From assembly GCA_964546275.1 (NCBI GenBank), contig CAZJJG010000004.1:1-61238 (forward strand): a DNA stretch of 61,238 bases. The letters run 5' to 3'. This DNA comes from MED-G78 sp964546275 (GTDB lineage Bacteria; Pseudomonadota; Gammaproteobacteria; Magnimaribacterales; D2472). The position numbers and the translations under genes were made by a program. Below the pieces are notes generated by a model that was not told where the DNA came from, made no database searches, and saw only the letters and a list, made by a program, of their open reading frames with translations. Shown here one piece after another: positions 33,980 to 42,645 of this stretch. Every line of letters begins with the position of its first letter. Within the stretch, counting starts at the first letter, position 1.

Positions 33980-34018
33980 AGGAGCAAAAGTTAAGCTTTT
34001 ATTAGAACTTTTGTTCCT
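33980..34018. terminator. Bidirectional intrinsic terminator between convergent genes
   Basis: AGGAGCAAAAGTT (33980-33992) pairs with AACTTTTGTTCCT (34006-34018), 13 bp with one mismatch (G-U in RNA), loop of 13 bases. A run of A precedes it and atttttacc follows, so each strand has T residues after the stem. It separates the beta-oxidation gene from the convergent L,D-transpeptidase and takes in the last codons and stop of the latter. Confidence 0.75.
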
Positions 34019-34533
34019 ATTTTTACCTTTTGGTATAAATCAATAACATCATTATTGAACATTCTGATGCATCCATGAGAAGCTTTTAGACCAATAAGGC
34101 CTTCTTCCTGGGTACCATGTATATAAATATATCTATTGTAAGAATCTACCTTTCCACCCTTATTGACGCCCTCTTCTTCGCCTGAAAGCCATAAAATACG
34201 TGAAGTTACATAGTCATCCTCTGTATTAATAGGATCTTTTACTATATCTGCAGTTCTTTTTGTATTGATCCTGGATATAAAGATAGTGTCTTCTTTTGTA
34301 TCATCTCCTATCATTTCCTTAATAACATGCTGACCTAAAGGTGTTTTAAATGAATTTTCTTGCTGGCCTTCTCCATAAGAGGATGAAGATATAGGATAAC
34401 TAGATAAAACAGTCATATTTCTTAGTAAATATAGTCTTTGTTCACTGATATCAACTGTAATCGAATCTTCTGCTAGAGAAGATAAAGAAGCAAATAAGAG
34501 CGAAATAACAGCTAAACTCTTCTTTGTGTCCAT
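33991..34533 (-). CDS. L,D-transpeptidase (YkuD family), exported
   Basis: A 180-residue periplasmic protein with a signal peptide (about residues 1-21, ending SLAED). The YkuD catalytic motif is complete: IYIHGTQEEG and SHGCIRMFNNDVIDL with the nucleophilic Cys. The first mature segment ITVDISEQRLYLL is the usual YkuD start. It would form 3-3 peptidoglycan crosslinks or attach proteins to the wall. No LysM domain. It overlaps the end of lnt by 22 bases, so it is the last gene of the miaB-to-lnt operon. Confidence 0.88.
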   Translation of the reverse strand: MDTKKSLAVISLLFASLSSLAEDSITVDISEQRLYLLRNMTVLSSYPISSSSYGEGQQENSFKTPLGQHVIKEMIGDDTKEDTIFISRINTKRTADIVKDPINTEDDYVTSRILWLSGEEEGVNKGGKVDSYNRYIYIHGTQEEGLIGLKASHGCIRMFNNDVIDLYQKVKIGTKVLIKA

Positions 34534-35996
34534 ATAAATGCTCCCAGGCTAATAAAAATATAAATTATACAAAATAAGTATGGCACAAAATAACCATACC
34601 TCGAATATATAGTATTAATATTATTAAGTTTGATTGTATGACTGAGTACGCCCTGCTCCCCTTTATCTAATATACCAACTAATGTTCCATTATTTGAAAT
34701 AATAGCTGAAAAACCATCATTGGTAGCTCTTATCAACCACCTATTATTTTCTATGGCTCGAATTCTAGATATTTCTAGATGTTGATATGGGCCTAATGAA
34801 CGCCCAAACCAAGAATCATTACTTATATTAATAATAAAATCGGAACTTTTGACGCTTTTTCTTACATCATTTCCAAATACAATGTCATAGCATATTAATG
34901 GCGCGGCTTTAATATTCTCTAATACGCTAATTGGAGACTGATTATTTGCTCCAGATGATATATCTGAAATAGGAGCTCCAAAATAACTTAATATAGGATT
35001 AAGTATGGATTTAAACGGAATATATTCACCAAAAGGTACTAGGTGTTGTTTTTTATAGATTTCATCTGTTTCTATGTTTACTAATGCATTAAATAATTTA
35101 TTTTCATCAAATACCCATATGCCCGTTATAAGCTCTGCTTGTTTCGTGATTTTTTGTTTTAGATTTTTATAGTTTCTGCTATTAAATGCATAGGGCAGTT
35201 CTACTTCTGGCCAAACAATTAACTCTGAGTCAATCTCAATGCTATTTGTAAGTTTTATCAGTGTCTCTTCTATAAGCGGTTTATATATTTCCCTAGTTTT
35301 TAACTTTGGATCTAACGATGGTTGAACAACTGAGATTGATAATAAATTATTATCTTTAATCTCAAAATCTGATTCAAAAGGTAAAAGAAGTACTACAGAT
35401 AATGTCAAAACAAAGTATGAAATTTTTCTAGCTGTCCCCCAGCAGGAAGCTATGAGAGTAGCAAGAAAATAAATTATAAAGGAAGCTCCGGCAATGCCTA
35501 ATAGAGGCATGATATTAACTAGAATTGTATCTATAGATACGGTGCCTGGAATGAGCCAAGGAAAGCCTCCAAAAAAGAAATCTCTAGATAATTCCATTAG
35601 CAATAAAACTGAAGATATGTATAAAACTAAATGGGATCTCGACTTGTTGGTTTCATGTAATTTAAATAGCTTAATAGGGGCTACTGCAAATAGAAATATC
35701 AATGATAAGAATAATAAATAAACTATAGCGGATGCTATATATCCTACATTTCCATAATAGTAAACACTTACTATTACCCATGAAACGCCTATTCCCCAAT
35801 GGCCTATAACCCATGAAATTAATTTCTTAAAAAGAGCATTATCTGATGAGAAAAATATTAAATGTATAAGGTAACTATAAGAAAGAATAATTAAAAATTT
35901 AATAGAGAAGGGCGCAAAAGCTAGGACTCCAATGAAGCCAAAAAAAAGTGGTGTTAAGAAGCTTGTTGCTTTATGAAGATGAGATACTAATGCCAA
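34512..35996 (-). CDS. lnt: Apolipoprotein N-acyltransferase
   Basis: Inner-membrane enzyme of 494 residues that adds the third acyl chain to lipoproteins. N-terminal half with about six membrane helices, then a nitrilase-like domain with the catalytic Glu in VWPEVELPYAF, Lys in KKQHLVPFGEYIPF and Cys in APLICYDIVFG, and a final helix at the C-terminus. The start is TTG inside the end of corC (26-base overlap); no ATG is available near the conserved first helix. Sits at the end of the conserved miaB-ybeZ-ybeY-corC-lnt order. Confidence 0.93.
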   Translation of the reverse strand: MALVSHLHKATSFLTPLFFGFIGVLAFAPFSIKFLIILSYSYLIHLIFFSSDNALFKKLISWVIGHWGIGVSWVIVSVYYYGNVGYIASAIVYLLFLSLIFLFAVAPIKLFKLHETNKSRSHLVLYISSVLLLMELSRDFFFGGFPWLIPGTVSIDTILVNIMPLLGIAGASFIIYFLATLIASCWGTARKISYFVLTLSVVLLLPFESDFEIKDNNLLSISVVQPSLDPKLKTREIYKPLIEETLIKLTNSIEIDSELIVWPEVELPYAFNSRNYKNLKQKITKQAELITGIWVFDENKLFNALVNIETDEIYKKQHLVPFGEYIPFKSILNPILSYFGAPISDISSGANNQSPISVLENIKAAPLICYDIVFGNDVRKSVKSSDFIINISNDSWFGRSLGPYQHLEISRIRAIENNRWLIRATNDGFSAIISNNGTLVGILDKGEQGVLSHTIKLNNINTIYSRYGYFVPYLFCIIYIFISLGAFIWTQRRV

Positions 35997-36825
35997 TTTT
36001 TTTGATCTTCCTTTTATCAGCTACAACAACTTTTAATTTAGTATTTCCAATGATTATCTCATCGTTAATTTTAGGCAATACTCCGAGCTTGCTTATCATC
36101 AAGCCTCCAATTGTTTCAACGTCTAGTTCGCCAACATCGATATCAAAATGCTCTTCAAAGGACTCAATGTCTAATTTAGCATCAGCAATGAATTCATTTT
36201 CAGAAATTTGAATAAGCTCCTCTTCTTCGCTGTCATGCTCATCCTCAATTTCGCCAACCAGCTCTTCTAAAATATCTTCAATAGTAACTAATCCTGAAAT
36301 AGCGCCATACTCATCAACGACTATTGCAAGGTGTGATCTATCTTTCTTAAACTCTTCTAATAATGAATCTGCTTTCTTGGTTTCAGGCACAACATTTGGC
36401 TCTCTGAGCATGTCTTCAATATTAAAATCTGCTTGGCCTGACGATAATATAGGCAAAAGGTCTTTTGCTAAGAGTATTCCGCTTACTTCATCCATTGTTT
36501 TACCTAAAACTGGGTATCTTGAGTGGCCAGATTGGATAATTCTATCGATATAAGAAGATGATGGCTCATCAATTCCAACTGTTACCATCTCAACTTTAGG
36601 CACCATTATCTCTTTAACAGAGGTATCTCCTAGTCTTATTGCCTTATTAGCAATGGTTTGAGCCTCTTTATCTATAACATTTGATTGTCTTGCGTCTTCT
36701 AGAAACTCAGAAACTTCAGCAACTGTTGTAGTTTTAATAAAAAATGGATTTCTTAGATACTTCTTAAGTTTAGAAAAAAATCCAGAAGGTTGGTTTGTCG
36801 AGTCAGGCTCTATTTTGTCATTCAT
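35971..36825 (-). CDS. corC: CorC/YbeX CBS-domain protein (transporter-associated)
   Basis: Cytosolic protein of 284 residues: two CBS domains (about 65-190, starting VKEIMVPKVEMVTVGID) and a C-terminal CorC_HlyC domain (LDIESFEEHFDIDVGEL, IGGLMISKLGVLP). It lacks the DUF21 membrane domain of larger paralogues. Linked to Mg/Co efflux and ribosome maturation in relatives. The ATG overlaps the ybeY stop by 4 bases. Confidence 0.92.
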   Translation of the reverse strand: MNDKIEPDSTNQPSGFFSKLKKYLRNPFFIKTTTVAEVSEFLEDARQSNVIDKEAQTIANKAIRLGDTSVKEIMVPKVEMVTVGIDEPSSSYIDRIIQSGHSRYPVLGKTMDEVSGILLAKDLLPILSSGQADFNIEDMLREPNVVPETKKADSLLEEFKKDRSHLAIVVDEYGAISGLVTIEDILEELVGEIEDEHDSEEEELIQISENEFIADAKLDIESFEEHFDIDVGELDVETIGGLMISKLGVLPKINDEIIIGNTKLKVVVADKRKIKKIGISISSS

Positions 36826-37274
36826 ATTTTGTATGGGTTAATAATATTAAACTTTGATAATAATTCAATCTCTTTAAGCTCCATATTGTTAGCTTCTGAT
36901 TCATTTTCATGATCATATCCTAAAATATGGAGAGTTCCGTGAATAAACATATGAGTAATGTGGTTATCAAGCTCTTTATTCTCTTTTTTAGCCTCGTCGA
37001 CTACATATGGGTAGCATATAGCAATATCTCCGATATTCTTTGTATGCTCTCTAGAAATATCTTGATTTTCAAAAGATAAAACATTCGTATCTTTATCTAA
37101 ACCTCTATATTGTTTATTTAAACTCTGCATTTCTTTCGATGATATTAAGCTCAAATTAATATTAGCGTCTTCTAGGCCTTCTGAGTTTGAAACAAGAATA
37201 AAAACTTGTTCTAAGCTTTCTAATAAACTCTTAGGCAAATTATAGTCATCACTGCTTATTAAATTAACTTTCAC
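36822..37274 (-). CDS. ybeY: Endoribonuclease YbeY
   Basis: Metal-dependent RNase of 150 residues acting in 16S rRNA 3'-end maturation and ribosome quality control. The zinc motif HMFIHGTLHILGYDHENESE (His-x3-His-x5-His) is intact, and the YRGLDKDTNVLSF segment is characteristic. One-base overlap with ybeZ and 4-base overlap with corC show a tightly coupled operon. Confidence 0.95.
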   Translation of the reverse strand: MKVNLISSDDYNLPKSLLESLEQVFILVSNSEGLEDANINLSLISSKEMQSLNKQYRGLDKDTNVLSFENQDISREHTKNIGDIAICYPYVVDEAKKENKELDNHITHMFIHGTLHILGYDHENESEANNMELKEIELLSKFNIINPYKI

Positions 37275-38260
37275 TAAGTCTTTTTGGCCTTAAAAGCTTC
37301 ATATGCATCTATTATTTTTCTTACTAGGGGATGTCTAACAACATCTGATGATGTAAATTCTAATACTCCTATATCTTCTGTTGAAGCTAGAACTTCTAGA
37401 ACATTACTTAAACCAGATGGAATATTTCTTGGAAGATCAATTTGAGTTAAATCTCCATTAACTACTGCTCTAGAACCGTAACCCATTCGGGTTAAAAACA
37501 TTTTCATTTGATCAATTGTCGTGTTCTGACTTTCATCCATAATGATAAAAGCATTATTTAAGGTTCTGCCTCTGAGGTAAGCCAAGGGAGCTACTTCAAT
37601 AATCTCTTTCTCTATAAGCTTCTGCACCCTATCAGGGCCTAGCATTTCATATAAAGCATCATATAAAGGCTTTAAGTATGGATCTACCTTTTGAGCTAAA
37701 TCACCAGGTAAAAATCCTAACTTTTCGCCCGCTTCAACTGCTGGTCTAATTAAAATAATTTTCTGCACCTTATCATTGAGCAGGGCATTTACTCCTGCGG
37801 CTACAGCTAAATAGGTTTTACCAGTTCCGGCTGGACCAATACCAAAATTTAATTCATAGGATTCAATATTTTTTAAATACTCTTCTTGATTTTTGCCTCT
37901 AGGCGTAATATTTTTTTTTGGAGTTTGAATATAAAATGCGCTTTTAACTTCTTTTAATTTTATAGGCTCTTTTGTTGGCTGATTCATGTGTTCCTGGATA
38001 CATAAGTGAATAGCTTCACTGCTAATCTCTTTATTTTGACTAGTTTCATGGTAAAGATCGAGGAGGGCGTTCGCTGCTTTCTGTGTGTTTTCATCCTTTC
38101 CTTTAATATTTAATCTATTGCTGTTGTGAAAAATTTTTACTTTAAAACTTTTTTCTATAAGTTTTATATTTCCATTTAATTCGCCTGCAAATATAGCTAA
38201 ACGCTTTGCATCTGAAGGCTCCAAGATAATATTTTTAAGAAAGTTCTGAGCTTCTTGCAT
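37274..38260 (-). CDS. ybeZ: PhoH-family ATPase YbeZ
   Basis: A 328-residue PhoH-like ATPase. N-terminal KH-like region, then Walker A GPAGTGKTYLAVAAGV (about residue 143) and Walker B FIIMDESQNTT. It partners with YbeY in RNA metabolism. The gene follows miaB by 7 bases in the conserved order. Confidence 0.93.
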   Translation of the reverse strand: MQEAQNFLKNIILEPSDAKRLAIFAGELNGNIKLIEKSFKVKIFHNSNRLNIKGKDENTQKAANALLDLYHETSQNKEISSEAIHLCIQEHMNQPTKEPIKLKEVKSAFYIQTPKKNITPRGKNQEEYLKNIESYELNFGIGPAGTGKTYLAVAAGVNALLNDKVQKIILIRPAVEAGEKLGFLPGDLAQKVDPYLKPLYDALYEMLGPDRVQKLIEKEIIEVAPLAYLRGRTLNNAFIIMDESQNTTIDQMKMFLTRMGYGSRAVVNGDLTQIDLPRNIPSGLSNVLEVLASTEDIGVLEFTSSDVVRHPLVRKIIDAYEAFKAKKT

Positions 38261-38267
38261 AAATAAA

Positions 38268-39602
38268 CTAAATTAATTCCTTAGTATTATGTAATGAGCC
38301 TAATAATGAATATGCCAATGCTTCCTCAACTTTTATATCTACTAATTTACCTATAAAACTAATATTATGAAAGGGAAAATTTATCACCCTATTACATTCA
38401 GTTCTTGCTTGAAGCTGATCTAAACGTTTTTTTGATATTCCGGTGACTAAACATCTTTGTATACTTCCCACCATCTTCTGGCCGAAGCCTCTCTGAATTT
38501 CATTGAGCCTAGCTTGCAAAATATTTAACCTTTCCTTTTTTTCTTGTTTAGAAGTGTTATCTGCAAGAATTGAAGCTGGAGTGCCTGGTCTAGGCGAATA
38601 AACAAAACTGAAAGAAGAATCAAATTGAATATCTTCTATTAATTGCATAGTCTCCATGAATTCTGCATGGGTTTCTCCAGGGAAGCCAACTATAAAATCA
38701 GAAGTTACCTTAATGGTTGGTCTAATTTTTCTTACTCTCTCAATAATATCTCTATAAAGATCTGCTGTGTAATTTCGCTTCATAGCTTTTAAAATTCTGT
38801 CTGAGCCTGACTGAACTGGTAAGTGAAGTTGATTAGCTAATTGAGGTACAGATCCAAATATTTCTATTAAATCATCTGTCATATCAAGCGGGTGTGATGT
38901 TGTAAATCTTATTCTATTCACTCCATTGATATTGCTAGCTATATCAATAAGATCTGAAAGTCTAAGAGCTCTTCCGTTGTGAACTTGCTTATAAGAATTC
39001 ACATTTTGACCAACAAAAACTATTTCAGATGTTCCCTGTTCTACCAATCTCGCAATTTCATCAAATATTTGTTGGGGCTTTCTGCTGACCTCATCTCCTC
39101 TTGTATAAGGAACAACACAAAATGAGCAATACTTTGAGCAGCCTTCCATGATAGCTACAAAGCTAGAAGGGCTTGTGGCAGTAGGCTCAGGCAATGAATC
39201 AAACTTTTCTTCAATAGGAAAGGTGATGTCTATAGCTTTAAGTTTATTATTTTCATCTAAAAGATCTGAAACCTTGTGTAGTGTTTGGGGGCCATATATT
39301 AAATCTACATAAGGAGCTCTTTTGGTTATATTAGAGCCTTCTTGCGAAGCAACGCAGCCTCCAACACCTATTTTTATTTTAGGGTTCTTGATTTTTAATT
39401 TATTAAGCCTGCCTAGTTCGGAATAAACTTTATCTTCAGCTTTTTCTCTAATAGAGCATGTGTTTAAAAGAATAATGTCTGCTTCTTCAACATTTGTGGT
39501 CACTTCTATGTCTTTCTTTTGCTGAAGAATCTCCACAGTTTTCTGAGAGTCATATTCATTCATTTGACACCCAAAGGTTTTAATATAAAGTTTAGTACCC
39601 AT
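38268..39602 (-). CDS. miaB: tRNA-2-methylthio-N6-dimethylallyladenosine synthase MiaB
   Basis: Radical SAM methylthiotransferase of 444 residues modifying A37 of UNN-decoding tRNAs. The N-terminal UPF0004 domain has CQMNEYDSQK, CSIREKAE and GGCVASQEG cysteines for the auxiliary cluster; the radical SAM cluster motif is CSKYCSFCVVPYTRG; a TRAM domain ends the protein. First gene of the operon, divergent from the DUF1820 gene with a 10-base spacer, so promoters overlap the coding ends. Confidence 0.96.
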   Translation of the reverse strand: MGTKLYIKTFGCQMNEYDSQKTVEILQQKKDIEVTTNVEEADIILLNTCSIREKAEDKVYSELGRLNKLKIKNPKIKIGVGGCVASQEGSNITKRAPYVDLIYGPQTLHKVSDLLDENNKLKAIDITFPIEEKFDSLPEPTATSPSSFVAIMEGCSKYCSFCVVPYTRGDEVSRKPQQIFDEIARLVEQGTSEIVFVGQNVNSYKQVHNGRALRLSDLIDIASNINGVNRIRFTTSHPLDMTDDLIEIFGSVPQLANQLHLPVQSGSDRILKAMKRNYTADLYRDIIERVRKIRPTIKVTSDFIVGFPGETHAEFMETMQLIEDIQFDSSFSFVYSPRPGTPASILADNTSKQEKKERLNILQARLNEIQRGFGQKMVGSIQRCLVTGISKKRLDQLQARTECNRVINFPFHNISFIGKLVDIKVEEALAYSLLGSLHNTKELI

Positions 39603-39612
39603 ATTAATAATT

Positions 39613-39939
39613 ATGAATAAAAAGAAAGCCTACAAAATAATATTTATGCAGCTCAATGAGATATATGAGGTGTTTGCAGAACAAATTTATCAAAGTGATA
39701 TGTACGGATTCATAGAGGTAGAAGATTATATCTTCAATAAAGACAAACAACTAGTTGTAGACCCTGCTGCTGAAAAACTTAAAAATGAATTTAAGAAAGT
39801 AGAAAGAAGTTATATTCCAATTAATTCCATTATTAGAATTGATGAGGTGATCGAATCTGGGGAAGCTAAAATTAAAGAAAATAAAGGCTCTGTCAGCCCT
39901 TTCCCTTTAAGTATGCAGCCAGCTAATAAAAACGAATAG
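39613..39939 (+). CDS. DUF1820 family protein
   Basis: A 108-residue cytosolic protein matching the DUF1820 family as I know it: YKIIFMQLNEIYEVFAEQIYQSDMYGFIEVEDYIF followed by VDPAAEKLKNEF and RSYIPINSIIRIDEV, ending in a Pro-Phe-Pro segment. Function unknown; the family is widespread in gammaproteobacteria. Located between divergent miaB and convergent orn. Confidence 0.85.
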   Translation: MNKKKAYKIIFMQLNEIYEVFAEQIYQSDMYGFIEVEDYIFNKDKQLVVDPAAEKLKNEFKKVERSYIPINSIIRIDEVIESGEAKIKENKGSVSPFPLSMQPANKNE

Positions 39940-39941
39940 CT

Positions 39942-40502
39942 CTAAAATAATTCTTCTTCACTAAAAAGTAAGTTTTTATAAAATCGAAGCTCTTCAACAG
40001 ACTCTTTAATATCACCCATTGCTCTATGCGCACCTTTCTTTTCGTATACTTGAGCTTCATTCATCCATCGAGTTGCAAGCTCCTTAACTGAAGAAACATC
40101 GATATGACGATAGGTAAAGTAAGACTCTAATCTTGGCATATATTTAACAAGAAACCTTCTGTCATGTGAAACAGTGTTCCCACACATTGGAGATTGTTTT
40201 GCACCTACATATTTTGAAATAAACTCTAGCGTCTCCATTTCAGCAACTTGTTGAGATGTACTGCTTTTTTTAACCTCTTCAATAAGGCCTGATTTACCAT
40301 GATGTTCTTGATTCCACTCATCCATTCCATCAATATATTCTTGAGGCTGTTTAATAATAATGTTGGGTCCTTCAGCAATATAGTTCAGCTGAGAATCAGT
40401 GATTAATGTAGCGATTTCAATGATTTTCTCTTTTTCGGGGTCTAGTCCGGTCATTTCAAGATCAATCCAAATCAGATTTTCTTTTGATTGTTGTGTCTTC
40501 AT
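39942..40502 (-). CDS. orn: Oligoribonuclease
   Basis: DEDDh 3'-5' exonuclease of 186 residues that finishes RNA decay by degrading 2-5 nt oligos, including pGpG. The catalytic residues are seen in WIDLEMTGLDPEKEKIIEIA (Asp, Glu), HDRRFL (Asp), and the final HRAMGDIKES (His, Asp). Divergent from rsgA as in E. coli. Confidence 0.96.
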   Translation of the reverse strand: MKTQQSKENLIWIDLEMTGLDPEKEKIIEIATLITDSQLNYIAEGPNIIIKQPQEYIDGMDEWNQEHHGKSGLIEEVKKSSTSQQVAEMETLEFISKYVGAKQSPMCGNTVSHDRRFLVKYMPRLESYFTYRHIDVSSVKELATRWMNEAQVYEKKGAHRAMGDIKESVEELRFYKNLLFSEEELF

Positions 40503-40543
40503 AACTTTTTATATTCTGTCCTTTGGTGTATTTTGTGCTTTAT

Positions 40544-41419
40544 ATGGAAAAAGTTCAAACAGGAAGAGTAATTGAGTTCTATTCAAATAGTTGTTTGGTC
40601 GAATTAAATGGCTTAAATGTAAAATGCTCAATACTTGGAAAACAAGATATCGTTGTTGGTGACTTTGTTAATTTAGAATACCAAAACGATAATGATGCTA
40701 AATCTGCATTAATAATATCTAGATCAGACAGAAGCTCAGAACTAACAAAAAAAGAAATAAGAGGATTAAAAGTAATTGCTGCTAATATTTCTCATGTTGG
40801 TATTCTTCTAGTTCAAAATCCTACAACCTCTTGTGAATTCATTGATAAATGGATTGCCTCATCTAAAGCCTCTAATATTGAACCATTTATTATTAATAAT
40901 AAAATTGATGTTGCTATGTCTGATGAATATTTAGAAAAAGTAAGTCTCTATAAAAATATCGGTATAAAGATTTTTAATATTTCCGCTAAAGAGAATATTG
41001 GCCTGAAAGATCTCATAGAGTATCTAAAGAATAAATGTACTATTTTTGTAGGAAACTCTGGAGCTGGGAAATCTACTCTAACTTCAATGCTTACAGGGAT
41101 AAATATAAAAACAAAAGATTTATCTAATAATCAAGGTAGACATACTACATCTATATCTAGTCTTTATAAGCTTCCAAACAATATTGAAATTATTGATTCT
41201 CCAGGGGTAAGAGATGTCCCTATTGAAGGTTTATCCAAAAAAGAAATTACATATGGTTTTGAGGAGATATATGAGGCCAGTAAATTATGTAAATTTTCAA
41301 ATTGTAATCATGGAAATGATGATGGCTGCAATGTAGTGCAAGAGATTAATGATGGAGATATAAGTAAAAGTAGATACAATAATTTTATTAAATTTCTAGA
41401 GCAGATATTGCATGAATAA
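40544..41419 (+). CDS. rsgA: Small ribosomal subunit biogenesis GTPase RsgA
   Basis: Circularly permuted GTPase of 291 residues for 30S maturation. OB-fold N-domain, then the permuted motif order: G4 NNKID (about residue 119), G1 GNSGAGKSTLTS, G2 loop GRHTTS, G3 DSPGVRD, and a C-terminal zinc motif with CKFSNCNHGNDDGC. A TTG 21 bases upstream is in frame, but the ATG at 40544 gives the proper N-terminus. Overlaps ubiE by 8 bases. Confidence 0.94.
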   Translation: MEKVQTGRVIEFYSNSCLVELNGLNVKCSILGKQDIVVGDFVNLEYQNDNDAKSALIISRSDRSSELTKKEIRGLKVIAANISHVGILLVQNPTTSCEFIDKWIASSKASNIEPFIINNKIDVAMSDEYLEKVSLYKNIGIKIFNISAKENIGLKDLIEYLKNKCTIFVGNSGAGKSTLTSMLTGINIKTKDLSNNQGRHTTSISSLYKLPNNIEIIDSPGVRDVPIEGLSKKEITYGFEEIYEASKLCKFSNCNHGNDDGCNVVQEINDGDISKSRYNNFIKFLEQILHE

Positions 41420-42152
41420 AAAAACACATTTTGGCTATAAAGAGGTTAATGTTGAAGAAAAAGCTAAGCATGTAGGTGGCGTTTTTTCATCTGTTGCAAG
41501 TAGCTATGATGTAATGAATGATGCTATGTCTATGGGAATGCATAGATTATGGAAAAGAATACTTGTAGAAATTGCAGGCATTAAAGATCATGATGTTGTA
41601 TTAGATATTGCTGCTGGAACAGGTGATATTGCAAAGCTAATATCAAAACAATTTCCATCAACTGAAATATATGTATCAGATATTAATAATGAGATGCTTT
41701 CTGTTGGTAGAGAAAGATCTATAGATGAAGGTTTCTCTAATAATACATTCTTCTGCCAGCTAAGCGGTGAAGCTATACCATTTAAAGATAATACATTTGA
41801 TGTTATTACGCTTGGGTTTGGTCTAAGAAATTTTACTGATAAGCCTGAAGGTTTAAAAGAGATTAAAAGATGTCTAAAAAAAGGTGGGCGCTTATTAGTG
41901 TTAGAGTTTTCAAAGCCTAACAATCCTTTGTTTAGTAAAGTTTATGATTGGTATTCATTTAACATTCTTCCAAAGTTAGGAGCAGTATTGGCAAATGATA
42001 GTGATAGTTACAAATATCTTGCAGAATCCATAAGAATGCATCCAGATCAAGATGCATTAAAGAATATGGTTATAGAGAGTGGATTTGATGACTGTAAATT
42101 TTATAATTTATTAAATGGCATTGTGGCTATTCATGTTGGATATAAAGAATAA
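41412..42152 (+). CDS. ubiE: Ubiquinone/menaquinone C-methyltransferase UbiE
   Basis: SAM-dependent C-methyltransferase of 246 residues in ubiquinone synthesis. SAM motif I is LDIAAGTGDIAKL, and the signature segments YDVMNDAMSMGMHRLWK and LGFGLRNFTDK are intact. Part of the conserved ubiE-ubiJ-ubiB-tatABC run, overlapping its neighbours on both sides. Confidence 0.96.
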   Translation: MNKKTHFGYKEVNVEEKAKHVGGVFSSVASSYDVMNDAMSMGMHRLWKRILVEIAGIKDHDVVLDIAAGTGDIAKLISKQFPSTEIYVSDINNEMLSVGRERSIDEGFSNNTFFCQLSGEAIPFKDNTFDVITLGFGLRNFTDKPEGLKEIKRCLKKGGRLLVLEFSKPNNPLFSKVYDWYSFNILPKLGAVLANDSDSYKYLAESIRMHPDQDALKNMVIESGFDDCKFYNLLNGIVAIHVGYKE

Positions 42153-42645
42153 ACTTAATCTTGCTATAAATAATTTTATAGAAGACCTTATTTACTCCTC
42201 CCCGGATTTAAAAGATAAATTAAATAATATCTCGCCTATACATTTTAGTTTTCAAATTTCAAATACAAATCCTGTCTTTATTGAAATAAATAATAATAAT
42301 GTTGACGTATCTTTAGATAAAAAAAATATTTCTGATTTTTTGATTTCTATAACACCTTCGGAGATTGCAAAATACTTTATCAATAAATCTATTGATAAAA
42401 AGTATATTGAAGGAGATGAAGAAAAAGCTTTCGTGCTGCTCAATACTTTAAAAAAAACAAATATTGATTTTGCTATCCTTGCAGAAAGAAATTTTGGTCA
42501 TATTCCCGGGGTTATGTCTTACCTTGCAAGCTTTAAAATAGACAATGCTAGCGATGTTACAATAGAGCCAGATGCTCTTTCAAAAAAACTTAGATCTATC
42601 AGCATTCGACTGGATAGGCTTGAGGCATCTAATAATGAGACTTAA
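42133..42645 (+). CDS. ubiJ: Ubiquinone biosynthesis accessory factor UbiJ (SCP2-like)
   Basis: A 170-residue protein with an SCP2-type lipid-binding core (FSFQISNTNPVFIEI, FLISITPSEIAKYFINK) and a C-terminal helical part (KLRSISIRLDRLEASNNE). It is highly divergent in sequence, but its position between ubiE and ubiB is diagnostic. UbiJ scaffolds the soluble Ubi complex and binds polyprenyl intermediates. An ATG at 42133, inside the end of ubiE, is a better start than the GTG/TTG-type codon at 42115. Confidence 0.8.
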   Translation: MLDIKNKLNLAINNFIEDLIYSSPDLKDKLNNISPIHFSFQISNTNPVFIEINNNNVDVSLDKKNISDFLISITPSEIAKYFINKSIDKKYIEGDEEKAFVLLNTLKKTNIDFAILAERNFGHIPGVMSYLASFKIDNASDVTIEPDALSKKLRSISIRLDRLEASNNET

